A DNA stretch of 64,000 nt from Chrysaora quinquecirrha (lineage: Eukaryota; Cnidaria; Scyphozoa; Semaeostomeae; Pelagiidae): assembly GCA_014526335.1 (NCBI GenBank), contig JACTAT010000112.1, forward strand, positions 1-64,000, in the 5' to 3' direction. Position numbers and translations under genes: made by a program. Positions 1 through 12,010 of this stretch are shown in pieces. The first letter of the stretch is position 1. Each line of letters begins with the position of its first letter. The notes beneath the pieces are model-generated. The model was not told the DNA's origin and made no database searches. It saw only the letters and a list, made by a program, of their open reading frames with translations.

Positions 1-931
1 GAATCCGTTGGTAAAGTTGCTCACAGGTTACTTAATTAAACGCTGCATAGTAATTTGCTTTGTCTGATTTGTGAATAAGTAAATTCAGCTTATTGAGCAA
101 CTCATAGCGTGCAGTTATTGCACGTCTTCAATTTCACATTCATTTCAAAACAAATCTGTTTTAATACAGTTTATTTCCCTTTTTGTTTATAACATGTTGG
201 TTTCATCCGTGATTGCTTCAAACAAAGAAGTGTTTTCATTTTGTTAAAACTCTTCTTTTATTCCTCTTGTTTATTTCGTTCCCGATTGATGTGACTCTAA
301 CAAAACATCCTTTTCTTTATAACCTTTATAATATGCTTGACTTGAATGTTACCCACCATGATACATTTATTGACTTTTCTTTCAAAGTCTTTTCGCCTGA
401 CTGATACTGTATTTAATTCAGCTTGACGAGCACCTCTTTTTAGCTCAGGGGGGAATTCGAACCGTCAAACACATTTTAAAACCAGCCAAAACTTCGAAAG
501 CAACTTAATAATTTTTTAAAATTCATGTCTTTCTGTTTTTTATTTACGTTGATTTTTTATGTTAGAAACTTAATATAAAAAGGAAGCAACTTCATGCTTT
601 CAATAGGCAATTTGTCCTACCTAAGTTCTTCCTAGCCCTCCGTACTTCATGCTATGTGGCTACTTGGTTCATTCAGGCATAGTAAGAATTACTGATGGCA
701 GAATTTATTATAGCTCTGCCAGCATATATCTCAACGATAACACTCCAATATGGCTTGTTCTTGTGAATATGAAAGTTTTTGAGTCAACTTTTTTCACATC
801 TCTTTGAATCTTACTTTGACTTGATCATAGTTTTCATTAGCTCACGAAATTCCCGTTTGGAACAGAACATTTTTATTAGCCTTGGAAAACATGGGATCTG
901 ATTTTTTCAAATCACAGTATTCAGTTTGACA
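1..931. other. Non-coding flank upstream of syt-like gene A
   Basis: I see no credible exon here. The only longer reading frame (213-404) is hydrophobic and low complexity, with no splice context or recognisable domain. The region should hold the promoter and 5' UTR of the gene starting at 932, but no diagnostic promoter element is convincing. Confidence 0.5.
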
Positions 932-1303
932 ATGGGTAAGTTTCGTTAAAACTTTTGTTTGATCTCACTTTAGATTTGTTGTGAAATTTACAGTTAAGTA
1001 CTTTAAGGAGGAGCATGAAAATTTATGGCATATATGAGCTTCAATTTTCGGGCTAGAATCACTGTTGCATGATCTTGATGATGATGATGATGATGGTGAC
1101 GACATTGATCATGATGATTATAATTATGGTCATTATGATTATGATATCTATTAGGGAAATGATGATAATGATGGTGGTGATTATGATAATGATGATGATG
1201 ATGATGACGATGATGATAATGATGATGATGATGATGATTTTGATGATGATGATGATGATGCTGATGATGATGACGATGAGGATGATGAATAATGATGATG
1301 ATC

Positions 1304-1334
<31 letters not shown>

Positions 1335-4300
1335 CGATGAGGATGATGGATGATGATAATGATGATGATGATGGTAACGATGATGATTGTGATTAGGAAA
1401 AATCTGATGATGGTGGTGGTGATAATGATGGTATTTATGATGTTGATTATCATGATCATGACGATTATGATGATGATGGTGATGGTGATGATGAGGATAG
1501 TGATTAGGGAAATGATGATGATGATGATGATGATTGTGATGGTCGTGAAAGTGCCTATTGCGATGATTAATTGGTCTTCTACTTTTTTGTTTTCTTTTCA
1601 GAATCGTTTAATTCAATCCTCCTCATCGCCTCCATTTCCTTAGTTGCATTCAACTTGATTGTTCTTTGCGCCTTCGCAGTATACATTGCTGTACTGAAGT
1701 ATCGCAAGTCGCATGAGAGAACAAGACGACTAATTATTCCAAAGGAATGCATAAATTATGATGATTATGTCAAAGTCAAAACTCGTCCTATACCGATTGC
1801 ATTGGAGGAGCCTTTTTACATGAATGATGATGAGTTCAAAATGCCGAAACGTTCTCCAGTTCAGAATTCATCAGTTTCTCCTATAAGTGTCGATCATCTT
1901 GATGTTTCATCATATTTTGCTGCTGTTGTGCCAGGAACAGAAATTGACGTAAGTTCACAGACTTAATGTTGGATTAAAATATTTGAGGTACAAACCCTGT
2001 TTCTACATACTTTGTGGTCATGGTAATAAGGTGAATACACTTTTTTTTTAATAAGCAACTTGACTTTCGTCCAGTCCTCAAAGTTGCTTAAAATTTCGGA
2101 CATTTCAGCCCTCAAAGTTGCTTTATCGTTGCTTAACATTTTTTGTACCTACTAACCATCCCTGACTTCGCGGGTCAAAATCGTCATCTGTTAGGCCTAT
2201 AAACATGACTTTTGGGAGACAGTAAGTGGAAAAACGTTAGCTAACGAACTTCAACATGCAAAACATGAGAACGGAGAACAATTTCCTAACAAAAGAAAGA
2301 GAATAAGCTTGGTTATTTGACTTCTTAGTTGCTTACAGTAATTCAATTGAGCCCTCAAGTTGCTTAATGTTAAGGTCAGTTCAGCCCTAGTTGCTTATTG
2401 AGCGGTTGCTTATTAAAAAAAGTGTAACTTAGAGAAACTAAGAATCTAATCAACTTTGACGTCAGAAATTGTGGGAAGCTACAAATACTCCGATTGTGGA
2501 GGAGCTTAGCGACAACTTTCAGTGCCCAAATTCCTTCTTCATGTTTTTGACCTTGTTTTTAGCCACTATTTTCATGGCACTACACACTTTTTTGTTATCA
2601 GAATACCTTAATTTTTGCCGAGCCTCAATTATTCTTAAAATTTTTCGATTTTGAGCCCAAAAATATTCTTAAATTATTTTTAATTTACAATGTCACCATT
2701 ACCAAGCGGCCTGAAAATCAAGAGAAATAAGTTTAACCTTTGTCATTTACAAGTCTATGATGAAAAAAAACCTGATCTACAGTTAGAAGTACTATTTCAA
2801 CTCGGCCAATCTCATTAAACCAATTTAATCCAATGTTTATACAGTGCGACAATCACATTTTGTGCCTTGTGAAAAACGAAGAGAAATAAAAAATAGTAAT
2901 TCTTAAATTTCAGCGATTTTGAGCCTCAATATTCTTATAGACTGTATGTATTCTTCTAAAATAAAATTGTGTAATCTGCAGCGGCAAATCAAGGAAATTA
3001 TGGTATTACATTCTGATCAAAAGAGGTCGAAAATAAGGAAACATAGGTGCTGGGCCTTGAGCTAGACTTATTACAGGAGTCTCTTGTTCCGCTCATAAAA
3101 TCTACACCAACAACCACAGCAATTCGCTATACCAGTTTGAGCAGCTTTCTGATAACAACAATAACCAAAGATGGTAGCTGCGATAACTGGGACTCATGTA
3201 ATAAGTCTAGTCTTGAGCTAGGATCTTGGTAAAACTGTGTATTCTGTGTCAATTTCTTAGAATAATGATTTTTTTGTTTTTATCTAAGGAAACAGAACCG
3301 GTAGAGAATCGACCAAGCTTGCTGGTCTCGTTCGCATATAACATGTCTCTTTTGGAGCTCAATGTCGGTGTGATTCGCGGGAAAGATTTCTCGGAAGACG
3401 ACGAGTCTGTTAATCACATAATCGTCAGTGTTGTCTTACTACCCGAAGGCAGTATCAACCATTCATCTCGTGGTGTCCCGCCGAATCCTCTTTTCAAAGA
3501 CAATTTCGTTTTCCCAATCACTGCGGATGAGATGAAACCTTCTCAGGTCAAATTCAATGTTTGGAAAATCGATAAATATTCACGAAAATGTCCTGTCGGT
3601 GAAATTGTCGTTAGAATGCAAGAAATTTTCCAAGGGAATGATAGCTTGTACTCAAGCAAGTTTGAAATGTGGAAAGAATTAGTTCTAACTGACAAATTGG
3701 TAATTATTGATATTTTTATGTTTTTATCCAACCTTTTACTCATGTTCGTTGCTTGTATAGTCGAAACTCTAGCATATAAAACTCTGATTAAGCCAAAATA
3801 CAAGCTGTATCGTTGAGACACTAGATTCATTACTTGAGTTCCTGAGTCTAAGTTATCGAACATCATACCGAGACTAACACCAAACCGAGATCGCTCAAAC
3901 TGACTGACTCAAGTTTGAAATATTTTAAGCGTCCAGGCTATTTTTTCAATAGCGATAAATACGACTCAGGTAATAAGTCTCAAGGGCTGGCAACATGGTC
4001 GCATGTGACGTCTGCCAGTTTAGCCACCTAAGAAACTTTGTAGCCCGCGACAATAACAGATTACCGCCACTCGGAGGACATGTTGCTCGCTTGTCACTTG
4101 CATATTTAGCCACCCTGGGAGACACCTTCACTCTCCTAGTTTAGCTACAGCTTTAGATAACGGACTAAAGAGCTTTCTGCAAAGGTTTTGGCCATTTTGG
4201 AGTGATGTGTGCTGGGATCGACTATGCCCTTATTTGGGTCTTGTACTCAGTACTGCCAGAAACTCTGTTTAATGGTAGTGATTATTTCAAATTCTTTTTA

Positions 4301-6060
4301 GACTAATGAAACAGCAAATGGTGAACTATTGACTTCTCTTCAGTACCTGCCCAGTGCAGAACGAGTCAATGTCACAGTTATGAAAGGAAGAGATTTGAAA
4401 ATCGAAGAGTTCGATAAAGGTTAGAAATGCATTTCATTTAATATAGAATGTTATTTTTCAGTATTTGTGTTATTACTACAGTTGACATCCGTTATCTCGA
4501 ACTCGCAAGGGAAACTGGAATTTGTTCGAGATAGCGAATGTTCGAAATAACGGATGCCCCATATAAATGTAAAAAATTATAGTTTTTAAGTTAGAAAAGG
4601 AACCCTTATTAACATGCAGGGTTACTGATCCAAAATTTCATCAAACAAGTCAGGTATTTTTTACATAGGAGTCAAAGCTCATCTGCTTTTACCCCTACTA
4701 TTGATGAAATTGAGATAATGGCGATGCAGCACATCTCGAAAGAGAACAGCTTCATCTATTGTATACATGGGCACCATATCACTTAGCTGCTGCCATTCCT
4801 GCTCCGCTAGGCGAACTTATACATATTCTCAGTCTGTCTCTTTATCCAATTCAGCAGAAAATTTAGCAAAGTTCGAGATAAAGAGCAGGTTTTCCTCCAT
4901 GGGAAATCGAAAATGGTTCGAGATAGCGAATGTTCGAGATAACGGGGTTCGAGATAGCGGATGATTTTTCTATACAAACCCTTATACCAAAACGAGGGGA
5001 AATGGAAAATCGTTCGACATAGCGAATGTTCGAGATAGCGGGCAGTCGAGATAGCGGATGTCAACTGTATCATCGTTGTCATAATCAAGACTGCTACGCT
5101 CTTCATAATCTTCAAGTCTTTCATCAGAAATCGTAACTCTCTCGAAATTCATTAGTAATCATTTAGCCTTGTCATTAACTATCACCATCAATAACATCGA
5201 ACATCATAATCAGTCCTCATCATCACCATTATCATAATCATGGTAATCATGATAATCAACATAGTCGTCCTCTTCATCATTAACGTAATCCTCATCATCA
5301 TCATCATCATCATCACGTCATCATTATCATCATCATCGTCTTCATGATCACTGACATTTTCATCGTCATCGACTTATGGTCGCCATTATCGCCATTATCA
5401 TCATCCTCAACAACATCATCACCACCGTCACCATCATAATCGTCTTAATTATCACCTTCTTCATCATCGGTCGTCATTATCATGATTATTATTATAATCA
5501 TCTTCACCACCAGTATCATCATCATCACCATCATCATCATCGTCGTCGTCATCGTCAATATCTTAATCGTCGTTATCACCATCGTCATCACTGTTGTCTT
5601 AGTCACTCTTATCTTCCAAGTAATGGTATGATAGGTAACATATTTCCGTTGAGCTGTTTGCTAAAGCTCCTCTTTATAATAAACGTTACATTTTGCTGTT
5701 TTCATTAATTCTATCCACACTTTTTCTTTCTTTATCTTAGATATTTATGTAAAAGTCTCAGCAGTTGTCAATGGAAAAGTTGTCAAAAACAAAAAGACAT
5801 CTGTGATGAGAAAGACAAGAATGCCATTGTTCAATGAGACAACCTCGTTTGAATTACAGCCTCATTCCAATCTCACATTACAAAACATGACCGTTATTTT
5901 GTCAGTATATGCGTACAGGTCACGTGGTCCACACAGGCGGCTGATTGGTCGAGCAGTCCTGGGTGAAGGTGATATTTCTAATAAGGATGGAGCGAAACAT
6001 TGGAGAATGATGGTTGAAACGCCGCGCAAAATGGTAGCAGAATGGCAAGATTTGAAATGA
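932..6060 (+). CDS. Synaptotagmin-like protein A (TM anchor, C2A, C2B)
   Basis: Five exons by GT-AG splicing: 932-935, 1602-1948, 3289-3699, 4302-4419, 5741-6060 (stop included). The frame stays open for about 399 residues. The first coding exon is only ATGG before a gtaagt donor; it joins the next exon to give MESFNSILLIASISL, so this start is plausible but unproven. Residues about 6-32 form one membrane segment followed by KYRKSHERTRR, as in synaptotagmins. C2A (about 118-254) contains WKIDKYSRKCPVGE at loop 3; C2B (about 255-399) contains DIYVKVSAVVNGK and ends HWRMMVETPRKMVAEWQDL, the position of the family WHxL motif (here WQDL). Family role: vesicle or membrane trafficking. Most calcium-binding aspartates are missing: loop 3 of C2B reads YAYRSRGPHRR instead of DxDxxxxxD, so Ca2+ sensing is unlikely. 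Gene B is a close structural paralogue lying tail-to-tail. Other C2 tandem families (Doc2, extended synaptotagmins) fit less well because of the N-terminal single TM. Confidence 0.8.
1069..1555. repeat. (GAT)n triplet microsatellite in gene A intron 1
   Basis: About 490 bp of imperfect GAT/ATG triplets with scattered point changes. It lies between the start exon and the TM exon of gene A and ends about 45 bp before the splice acceptor at 1601. The Met-rich and His-rich reading frames here are translation artefacts of the repeat. Confidence 0.95.
2038..2424. mobile_element. MITE-like inverted-repeat element, TA flanks
   Basis: The left end cacttttttttaataagcaa is mirrored at the right end (gttgcttattaaaaaaagtg), and both ends are bordered by TA. 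The interior repeats the phrases 'agccctcaaagttgctt' and 'gttgcttaa'. It sits in gene A intron 2. About 390 bp with no coding frame: a non-autonomous DNA element, superfamily unclear. Confidence 0.7.
3960..4160. repeat. Dispersed repeat R1, copy 1
   Basis: Shares phrases with 11160-11370 and 17105-17400: gacatgt..gcgacat, 'tagccaccctgggagac', 'tagtttagctacagcttta'. In the best copy (17105-17400) the ends are inverted repeats, so this is a degraded copy of a foldback or MITE family. Located in gene A intron 3. Confidence 0.55.
4479..5067. mobile_element. Tc1/mariner (pogo/Tigger-like) MITE, 589 bp
   Basis: The termini CAGTTGACATCCG and CGGATGTCAACTG are perfect inverted repeats, bordered on both sides by TA (4477-4478, 5068-5069), the duplication typical of Tc1/mariner elements. 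Subterminal 'ttcgagatagcgaatgttcgagataacgg' units (quoted in part as ttcgagatagcg) recur in both orientations. No transposase frame, so non-autonomous. It lies in gene A intron 4, between the two halves of C2B. Confidence 0.85.
5160..5600. repeat. (ATC)n triplet microsatellite in gene A intron 4
   Basis: About 440 bp of imperfect ATC/TCA triplets, the complement of the array in intron 1, ending about 140 bp before the last C2B exon. The His-rich frame 5376-5708 is an artefact. Confidence 0.95.
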
Positions 6061-6560
6061 ATCTTCATGCCCCGATGACCATCAAATTATTTTTCTGCCT
6101 ATATATCGTTTTGGGTTTTTCTAGCAATTTTTGAAACGTTTTTAAACAATAATTTGGTCTTAAACTTCTGAAATCATAGTTTCAAAGATGTTTTAAGAAT
6201 GTTACCATTAAATTTGATAAAATATTTTTGAACAAACGTACTTTTTCGTCGTGTCTTTTTACCTTTAAGGCAACCCATCAACCATGTTATTGGCTAGATG
6301 CTCAGATTTGAAAGACTTTGGACAGCATGTGAGCGACGAATTTTGAGAACTTATGCATCCAAATTAATAAAAGAAAAAAACGCATTCTTCGACTTTTTTG
6401 CTGACACTGCTTTTGCTTTAAGCGATGAATTTGCTCCCTTCGTTGCAATGCTTCTTGCATTCTGCATTTCTTTTAAGTCTCTTGGGAGTAGCTACTAATC
6501 ACAAAAGATGTTCAATTTCGTTGAGATTCAGGGAAAACTGAGCAACAGAACCCAAGTCGA

Positions 6561-6640
6561 ATGGCCTTGAAGACAAGCTATCGTGCTTTGGAAGAGAGAA
6601 ACGCTGTCTAAACCCAAGATTTTCTGAAAAGTTCCATTAG
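6561..6640 (+). pseudogene. Degenerate copy of exon-like sequence at 6995
   Basis: Starts ATGGCCTTGAAGACAAGC and follows the 6995 copy for about 80 bp, including a gtta/gtga donor-like end. It meets TAA after MALKTSYRALEERNAV. One base is missing relative to the 6995 copy just before that stop. The similarity continues into the following 'agatgctt...ttagg' stretch, so the duplication covers more than the exon. Confidence 0.4.
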
Positions 6641-6994
6641 AGCGAAGGTTAGTGTTAGTTGTGTCAAAACAAGATGCTTTTAATTATTCTTCATAATGGT
6701 TAGGCCCTGGACAAACTATCAAAAATTGTCTAACATCTGGAACTTGCTTGTCAAGGAAAATGTTTGACCGTTTGGCCTAAGCCTTCGATGTGGTTTACTG
6801 GTTGAGTAGCAAACGACTTAGCAACCAAGTACAAACAATTTATATTTTTGTCAACGCAGCTCTTGGGACCTGACAGTCGTGCAGCTGATGTGAATCTGCA
6901 ACTTGTACCTCGAGATTATTTGCATCGAGTACCCCGGGTACTCATTTAGCTAACAGAGAAGGAAAGATAGCTAGGTTGACTGAAGCAGACCAAA

Positions 6995-7082
6995 ATGGCC
7001 TTGAAGTCGAATTATCGTGTTACGGAAGAAAGAAACGCTGTTTTAAACCCAAGATGTGCTCAACAGTTTCTTCGAAGCCAAG
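6995..7082 (+). CDS. Candidate short first exon, function unknown
   Basis: Open from ATG for 29 codons (MALKSNYRVTEERNAV, then LNPRCAQQFLRSQ) and ends CCAAG|gtgagt, a good donor. I found no acceptor or continuation before 8100, where the opposite-strand gene B ends, so this may be part of a dead duplicated fragment. The reading frame being kept against the degenerate neighbour at 6561 is the only coding hint. Confidence 0.25.
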
Positions 7083-7584
7083 GTGAGTTATACAAAATCC
7101 AGATGCTTCTTACTTATTTTGCATAAATGGTTAGATGTAGTTGACTTCATGGAATCTATGCAGCTAATTCGTCTTTGAAACAAAACATGAAGACGATGAA
7201 GTAAAGTTGTGACATGCTGTTTTTACATGCTCTTGGGAAAAGTTCTAACGTTTCGCGTTGCTTGTCGAATTCGTGGAAGAGATCCGGCACTGGCAAATGA
7301 CAGGGCATGTTCTTCTAAACCAAGTCTGTTTTCGAAGCCATTCTTCTGAAAACGGCTAAACGGTAGGTTTTTGAGCTGTCAAAATCCTTCTGCCATCAGA
7401 AGGAGGTTTCCGAGACTTTCGAGAGATTCTTGGTTTGAACTTCGAACGAGACTGGAATTGTACCAGTTGCCAGGAGACATTCCTCGAATGGGTCTGGGGA
7501 CGAGGTATGCAAGAATTCGGCGCGAAAGTTGACTGATTTTTTGTGCCGTCCAATTTATAAGACTGAGCGGTTTGAGCAGTTTTA

Positions 7585-7740
7585 GCGACCGGACGGGGCA
7601 ACTCTAGCTATTTTCCCGACGTTATATATCCGACGTTTTATCAACGTCACCTCTGGCAGTGTCCAGTGATCGGACCGGGCAACTCTAGCTATTTTCCCGA
7701 CGATAGACATCCGAAGTTTTAGCAACGTCATCTCTGGCAG
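7585..7740. repeat. Two-unit tandem repeat (about 83 bp period)
   Basis: The unit 'cggggcaactctagctattt...aacgtcacctctggcag' occurs at about 7586-7660 and again at about 7669-7740 with a few differences. Not coding. Confidence 0.75.
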
Positions 7741-8106
7741 TTTTCTCGTTCCTGTTCTTGTTTGAACGCCAGTTTTGTATGTTAAAATGTTATTAACAGC
7801 GTCCCTTTGGAGTTTTTAGAACATGGGCATGTTTGTAACGCCCTAAATAAGCAATTTTATGGCTTAAATTTGAGCAATGCTTAAATATTTATTAACGGAA
7901 TAAGTACAAACAAAAGCGTGAATAGAGAAACATATTTTGATGAAGGGTTGTTTTTTCCATGAAATCAAAGTGAATTTTCACAACAAAACTGAATTACAGC
8001 GAATATTTACTTCTAATTTATGTCTCTGACAACAATGGACCAGCCAGACATCAAGACAGAATGTTCTATCATGCATAATTATAATCATAACCAACAGTAA
8101 GAATCC

Positions 8107-11100
8107 TCAGAATACGAGCCTATGCCATTGCGCAACTGCAGTGCGAGAACTATTCGTCATTTCCCGCCAATGTGAAATTCCTTCATCCGTCGTTCTTGGG
8201 CCCACCAATGCGAGGCCAACAATCTCTCTTTCATCTGATAATGATTCGGAATATAGGACTATTTTTAGTGATATATTGTCTTTTGTTACGTTTTCTTGTT
8301 TGACGCATGGTTCGAATGTTATCATTTCATTGAAGACGTCATCTTTGAATTTTTCAATTGATGATGTTCTCTTCGTCTCAGCCTCGATTCCATTAATGCA
8401 AAGTGAGACCATCACGTGCATCGCTATAGAAAATCAAACAATGGTGTTAGAAGTATTAGCGAGATTAACCAAGTAGCGAGCAAGTCTGAATCGCAAAGGG
8501 TGCTTCGAAAGAGAAAGAAGAAGGGTCGAGGGGTATGTCACTCAGCACTCAGAAAGGCGTTCGAGATTCCTGTTGAAACAAAGGATTTTCATGAAATCAA
8601 TAGAATTTACAGCGAGGGTGTACGAGATCCCAAGGAGTGAATTACCCCTCGAAAAGAGCCCCCAGTTCTCCATATAATTAAGCAAACAGTATCTTGATGT
8701 ATGGTCATATTAAGAGGGCGCGCCGGTTCGCCCCTCGGGGCCTTTTCGTCAAAAAACAAATCCCGACCTTGATTGTTGGATTAATATTACCATTGAACAA
8801 GCTAAGTTGACGAAGAAAATAGTTCCCAGAGCTGTGCGTAGAGCACACTTTCGGCTTACTGTGTATCTCCTCAGTAAAAATAGACCTTTCTATACCGAGT
8901 TACCTTCTGACATAACAGCTATTTGAAGGTCCTGATCTAACCTGCATGCCGCCTGGAACTCATGTCACGGAAACGTGAGAAGGTTGAAGTTCGAGTTTGC
9001 ACGTAGGCTACCTCACCGAGAATGGTTCCGCGTTTTGGACCTGGCCGTTATCTGTTAATTTGCGTACTGTGGTTGATTTTGTGGCATTTTGCATGATCTA
9101 TTGATTTTTGCCACGATTTCGTATCCACCACAGTACGCAAAATATACCACCACATCAAGCAAAAAAAACCACCACATCAAGCATAGCAACCCACCACATA
9201 AAGCATACTTGCCTTGCCCATCACAGTAGTGATTATCCACCACAGTCGTGATTATCCACGAAAGTAGTGATCATTTATTTATTCTTTCAGTGTGTGACTT
9301 TTCAAGACTGATATACAAACCATAGTGAAAGAAGATAGTGAAATTACATTACAGGTAAAATGTATTAATTTTTATCATACTTGTGACGTCATCCCTAGTT
9401 ACCAGTCCTCTGCACTTGAGAATAGCCACGACTAGTTTATCTTGCTCGGGTGTGTAAGATAGAGAGAAAAGTATTTCTCCGTTTGTTCGCATTGGAATAT
9501 CCTAAAATAAATAGCTATCGTTAAAACTAACAAAGAAACTAAAGTGTAGAATATTTAATAGGAAAAATAATGTGATGGCGATGACTCAAACCGTCGAACA
9601 TTCGTTATCTATAATCTAGAACCATATTATTGCCCCTCCCCTCCTTCGGCCATTTTCTTTCGATAACTCAAAGTTGTCTATTATTGAAGGATGAATAACA
9701 GCAATTTATGATACGGTCTGATATTTTAACGTTTTTCCACGCTACAAAACATTGCTCATCAAACATTTTTGTTTGGGAGAAGCAGAAAAGATTCTTGAAG
9801 TTCTTCGAAAACATTAGGCAGTTCAGCTTCTCAAGAGCAATGTTTAGGGACGTGTATTTCTGCAAACAGTCCGAAACAGTCAAACATTGCTTGTAAAACA
9901 ATCAAATGTTTAACAAATGTTTGTCGTTTTGGGGCTAAAATTCGGCGAACATTTATAAGCTCGTACCATTTTCATCGTTTCCTTTAAGATTCGAGTACTC
10001 GGGAGTATACTTTATGCGAATTGTGGAAATATTTACTTACGTTGAGTGAATTTTCGTTTATTTCTCTCGTAATTGGACCTGTACCAGCAGGCCTAAGTAA
10101 ACTTTCGATGAAATTTGCGACAGGAACTCTCACGTACCCAATTAAAGTTTTGAACATGTTCGGATCCGAGTCCCAGATCGTCAAATTCAAAACTGATTCA
10201 CCTAAACTATCTCCAGATACATGAAACGAAAGAACTTCATCAAACTCGGGATTCGGCGTATCATCTGGTGACGACTGTTTCTCGTTTTCCGTTTTACCAT
10301 TTATATTCGCTTTAACGACTGGCATTCGAGCAAGTTCGCCATTCCGAAGAGTTAACTGACGACCGCAAATCAAATTCACGTGCAGCATTTCAGTTTCTTC
10401 AGTATATTTTAACGAGAATGTCAACCGGCCAAGTCCGAGAATTACAGTGCTATCTGGTCTCGGCTTTCTGCTTCCAGAAGTTCGCTTTTGATCGGTCATT
10501 CCGAGAACTGGTAATCTAGTTGCGACAGTTTCCGATGTGTTTCTGCTCGACATATCCGGAGATTGCAACATGATTTTCGGTGCTTTTTGTTTTTCGTTAG
10601 TTTTGACGGGCATATAATTTTGATAATTGATTTTATGTGGTGAACGAGAGAAGTACTGCATTCGTTGATAACAATTGCATAAGTTGTATAAATAACATGT
10701 TGCGAAAAGAATAACGATCATGCACACGGCAAGGAGTATCAATAAAGCCAATAAGACATCTCCAATCACACCTGTAAAAATAAATGAAACAACAAATTGA
10801 TTACAATACTAGCTACAAACACTATAAACTCTATCACTAATTAAGGGCGATTTTCACTGGTGCTATTTATTTTGTTCTGCTTGCAAGATTTCACAGAGTA
10901 AAGGGTCCCTATTTCTAAAGGTTTTGTATCTTTGTCCTTGAATTTAAACCAATAAGGGCACGCAACCATTTCAAGACACTTAACAGATCCTCAACAATGT
11001 GTAATCCTTGCGTGCAACCCACCTATAAATAAAATTCAAAGCAAATTGCAACGGGCAATGAATGTACACTTCTTGCAGCATAATAAGACACATCACTAAC

Positions 11101-11976
11101 GAAAATATTTGCAGTGCCGTATCCTGGCTCTATATGTCTTCACACATAATACAGATTGACATCAATCCCTGTAAAGCTATGGCTAAACTAGGAAACATGT
11201 CACGCGCGACACTGTATTCCGTGTGTCTCTCAGGGTGGGTAAACTGGCGAGTGACAATCGAGCAACATGTCACTCGAGTCGCTTACATGTCGCGGAGACA
11301 AGAAAAATTTCTGTTGTCTCCCAGAAACATTGGCTTGTCTCTTGCTAAAAATTTTGTCGCACGCTAACAACAACAACATCAATTTAATGTGAGCGAAAGT
11401 TAGGGACTTGGAACAAGTCTAGGTGTGTTCTCTGTGATAAAATGATAAAGAATGCATTAATGAAAATAGATGCTTCCGCAAAAGGTTTTTCGAAGCTGAA
11501 CATGCCAGCTGCTTAACTTTTGGCTTCAACTAGAAATAAAACTTCCAAGTTTCCGGCCTCGTTAACGTCCAACTGATTTTTCGCGAATTCAAATTCGCTA
11601 AATAGTAAACTAATAACCGCTAAATAAGAAAAATATAAAGAACGTTAAGCGTGATATAAATTTGATTAACCATGAAACAAGATGAACTGCAGCTGACGTG
11701 AAAATTTTGAGATTACGATAAAAGATGAAATAATAAAAACTGAAACCACGTTTTTCGACAATGAGATTCTTTGTAAGGATTATTAGACCACGTGCTAATC
11801 AAATGGATTTCGAATCCAAGACATACAGATGAGGTCAGACAACATTCTTAAAAGATTTCAAGATTGAAGTAAAATTTATATGATGTTATAAAAGTAAATC
11901 AATTGAGCGATTCAATATTTTTAATCATCATCATGATCATCAACACCACCATCACCTATCACCATAATCATTCTGG

Positions 11977-12010
<34 letters not shown>

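Larger units (their letters stand above)
6061..8106. other. Region between the tails of genes A and B
   Basis: Separates the stop codons of two convergent synaptotagmin-like genes. It holds a duplicated exon-like sequence (6561 and 6995) and a two-unit tandem repeat (7585-7740), described separately. I see no other supported coding segment; the minus frame 7356-7601 has no domain or splice support. Confidence 0.5.

Noticed and set aside
1003..1643. His-rich, Met-rich and Ser-rich frames in both strands
   Set aside because: They are six-frame translations of a GAT/ATC triplet array; the same holds at 5376-5708 and 11903-12454.
8416..8640. Basic 74-codon plus-strand frame
   Set aside because: Overlaps the splice acceptor and intron of gene B on the other strand; no domain, likely chance.
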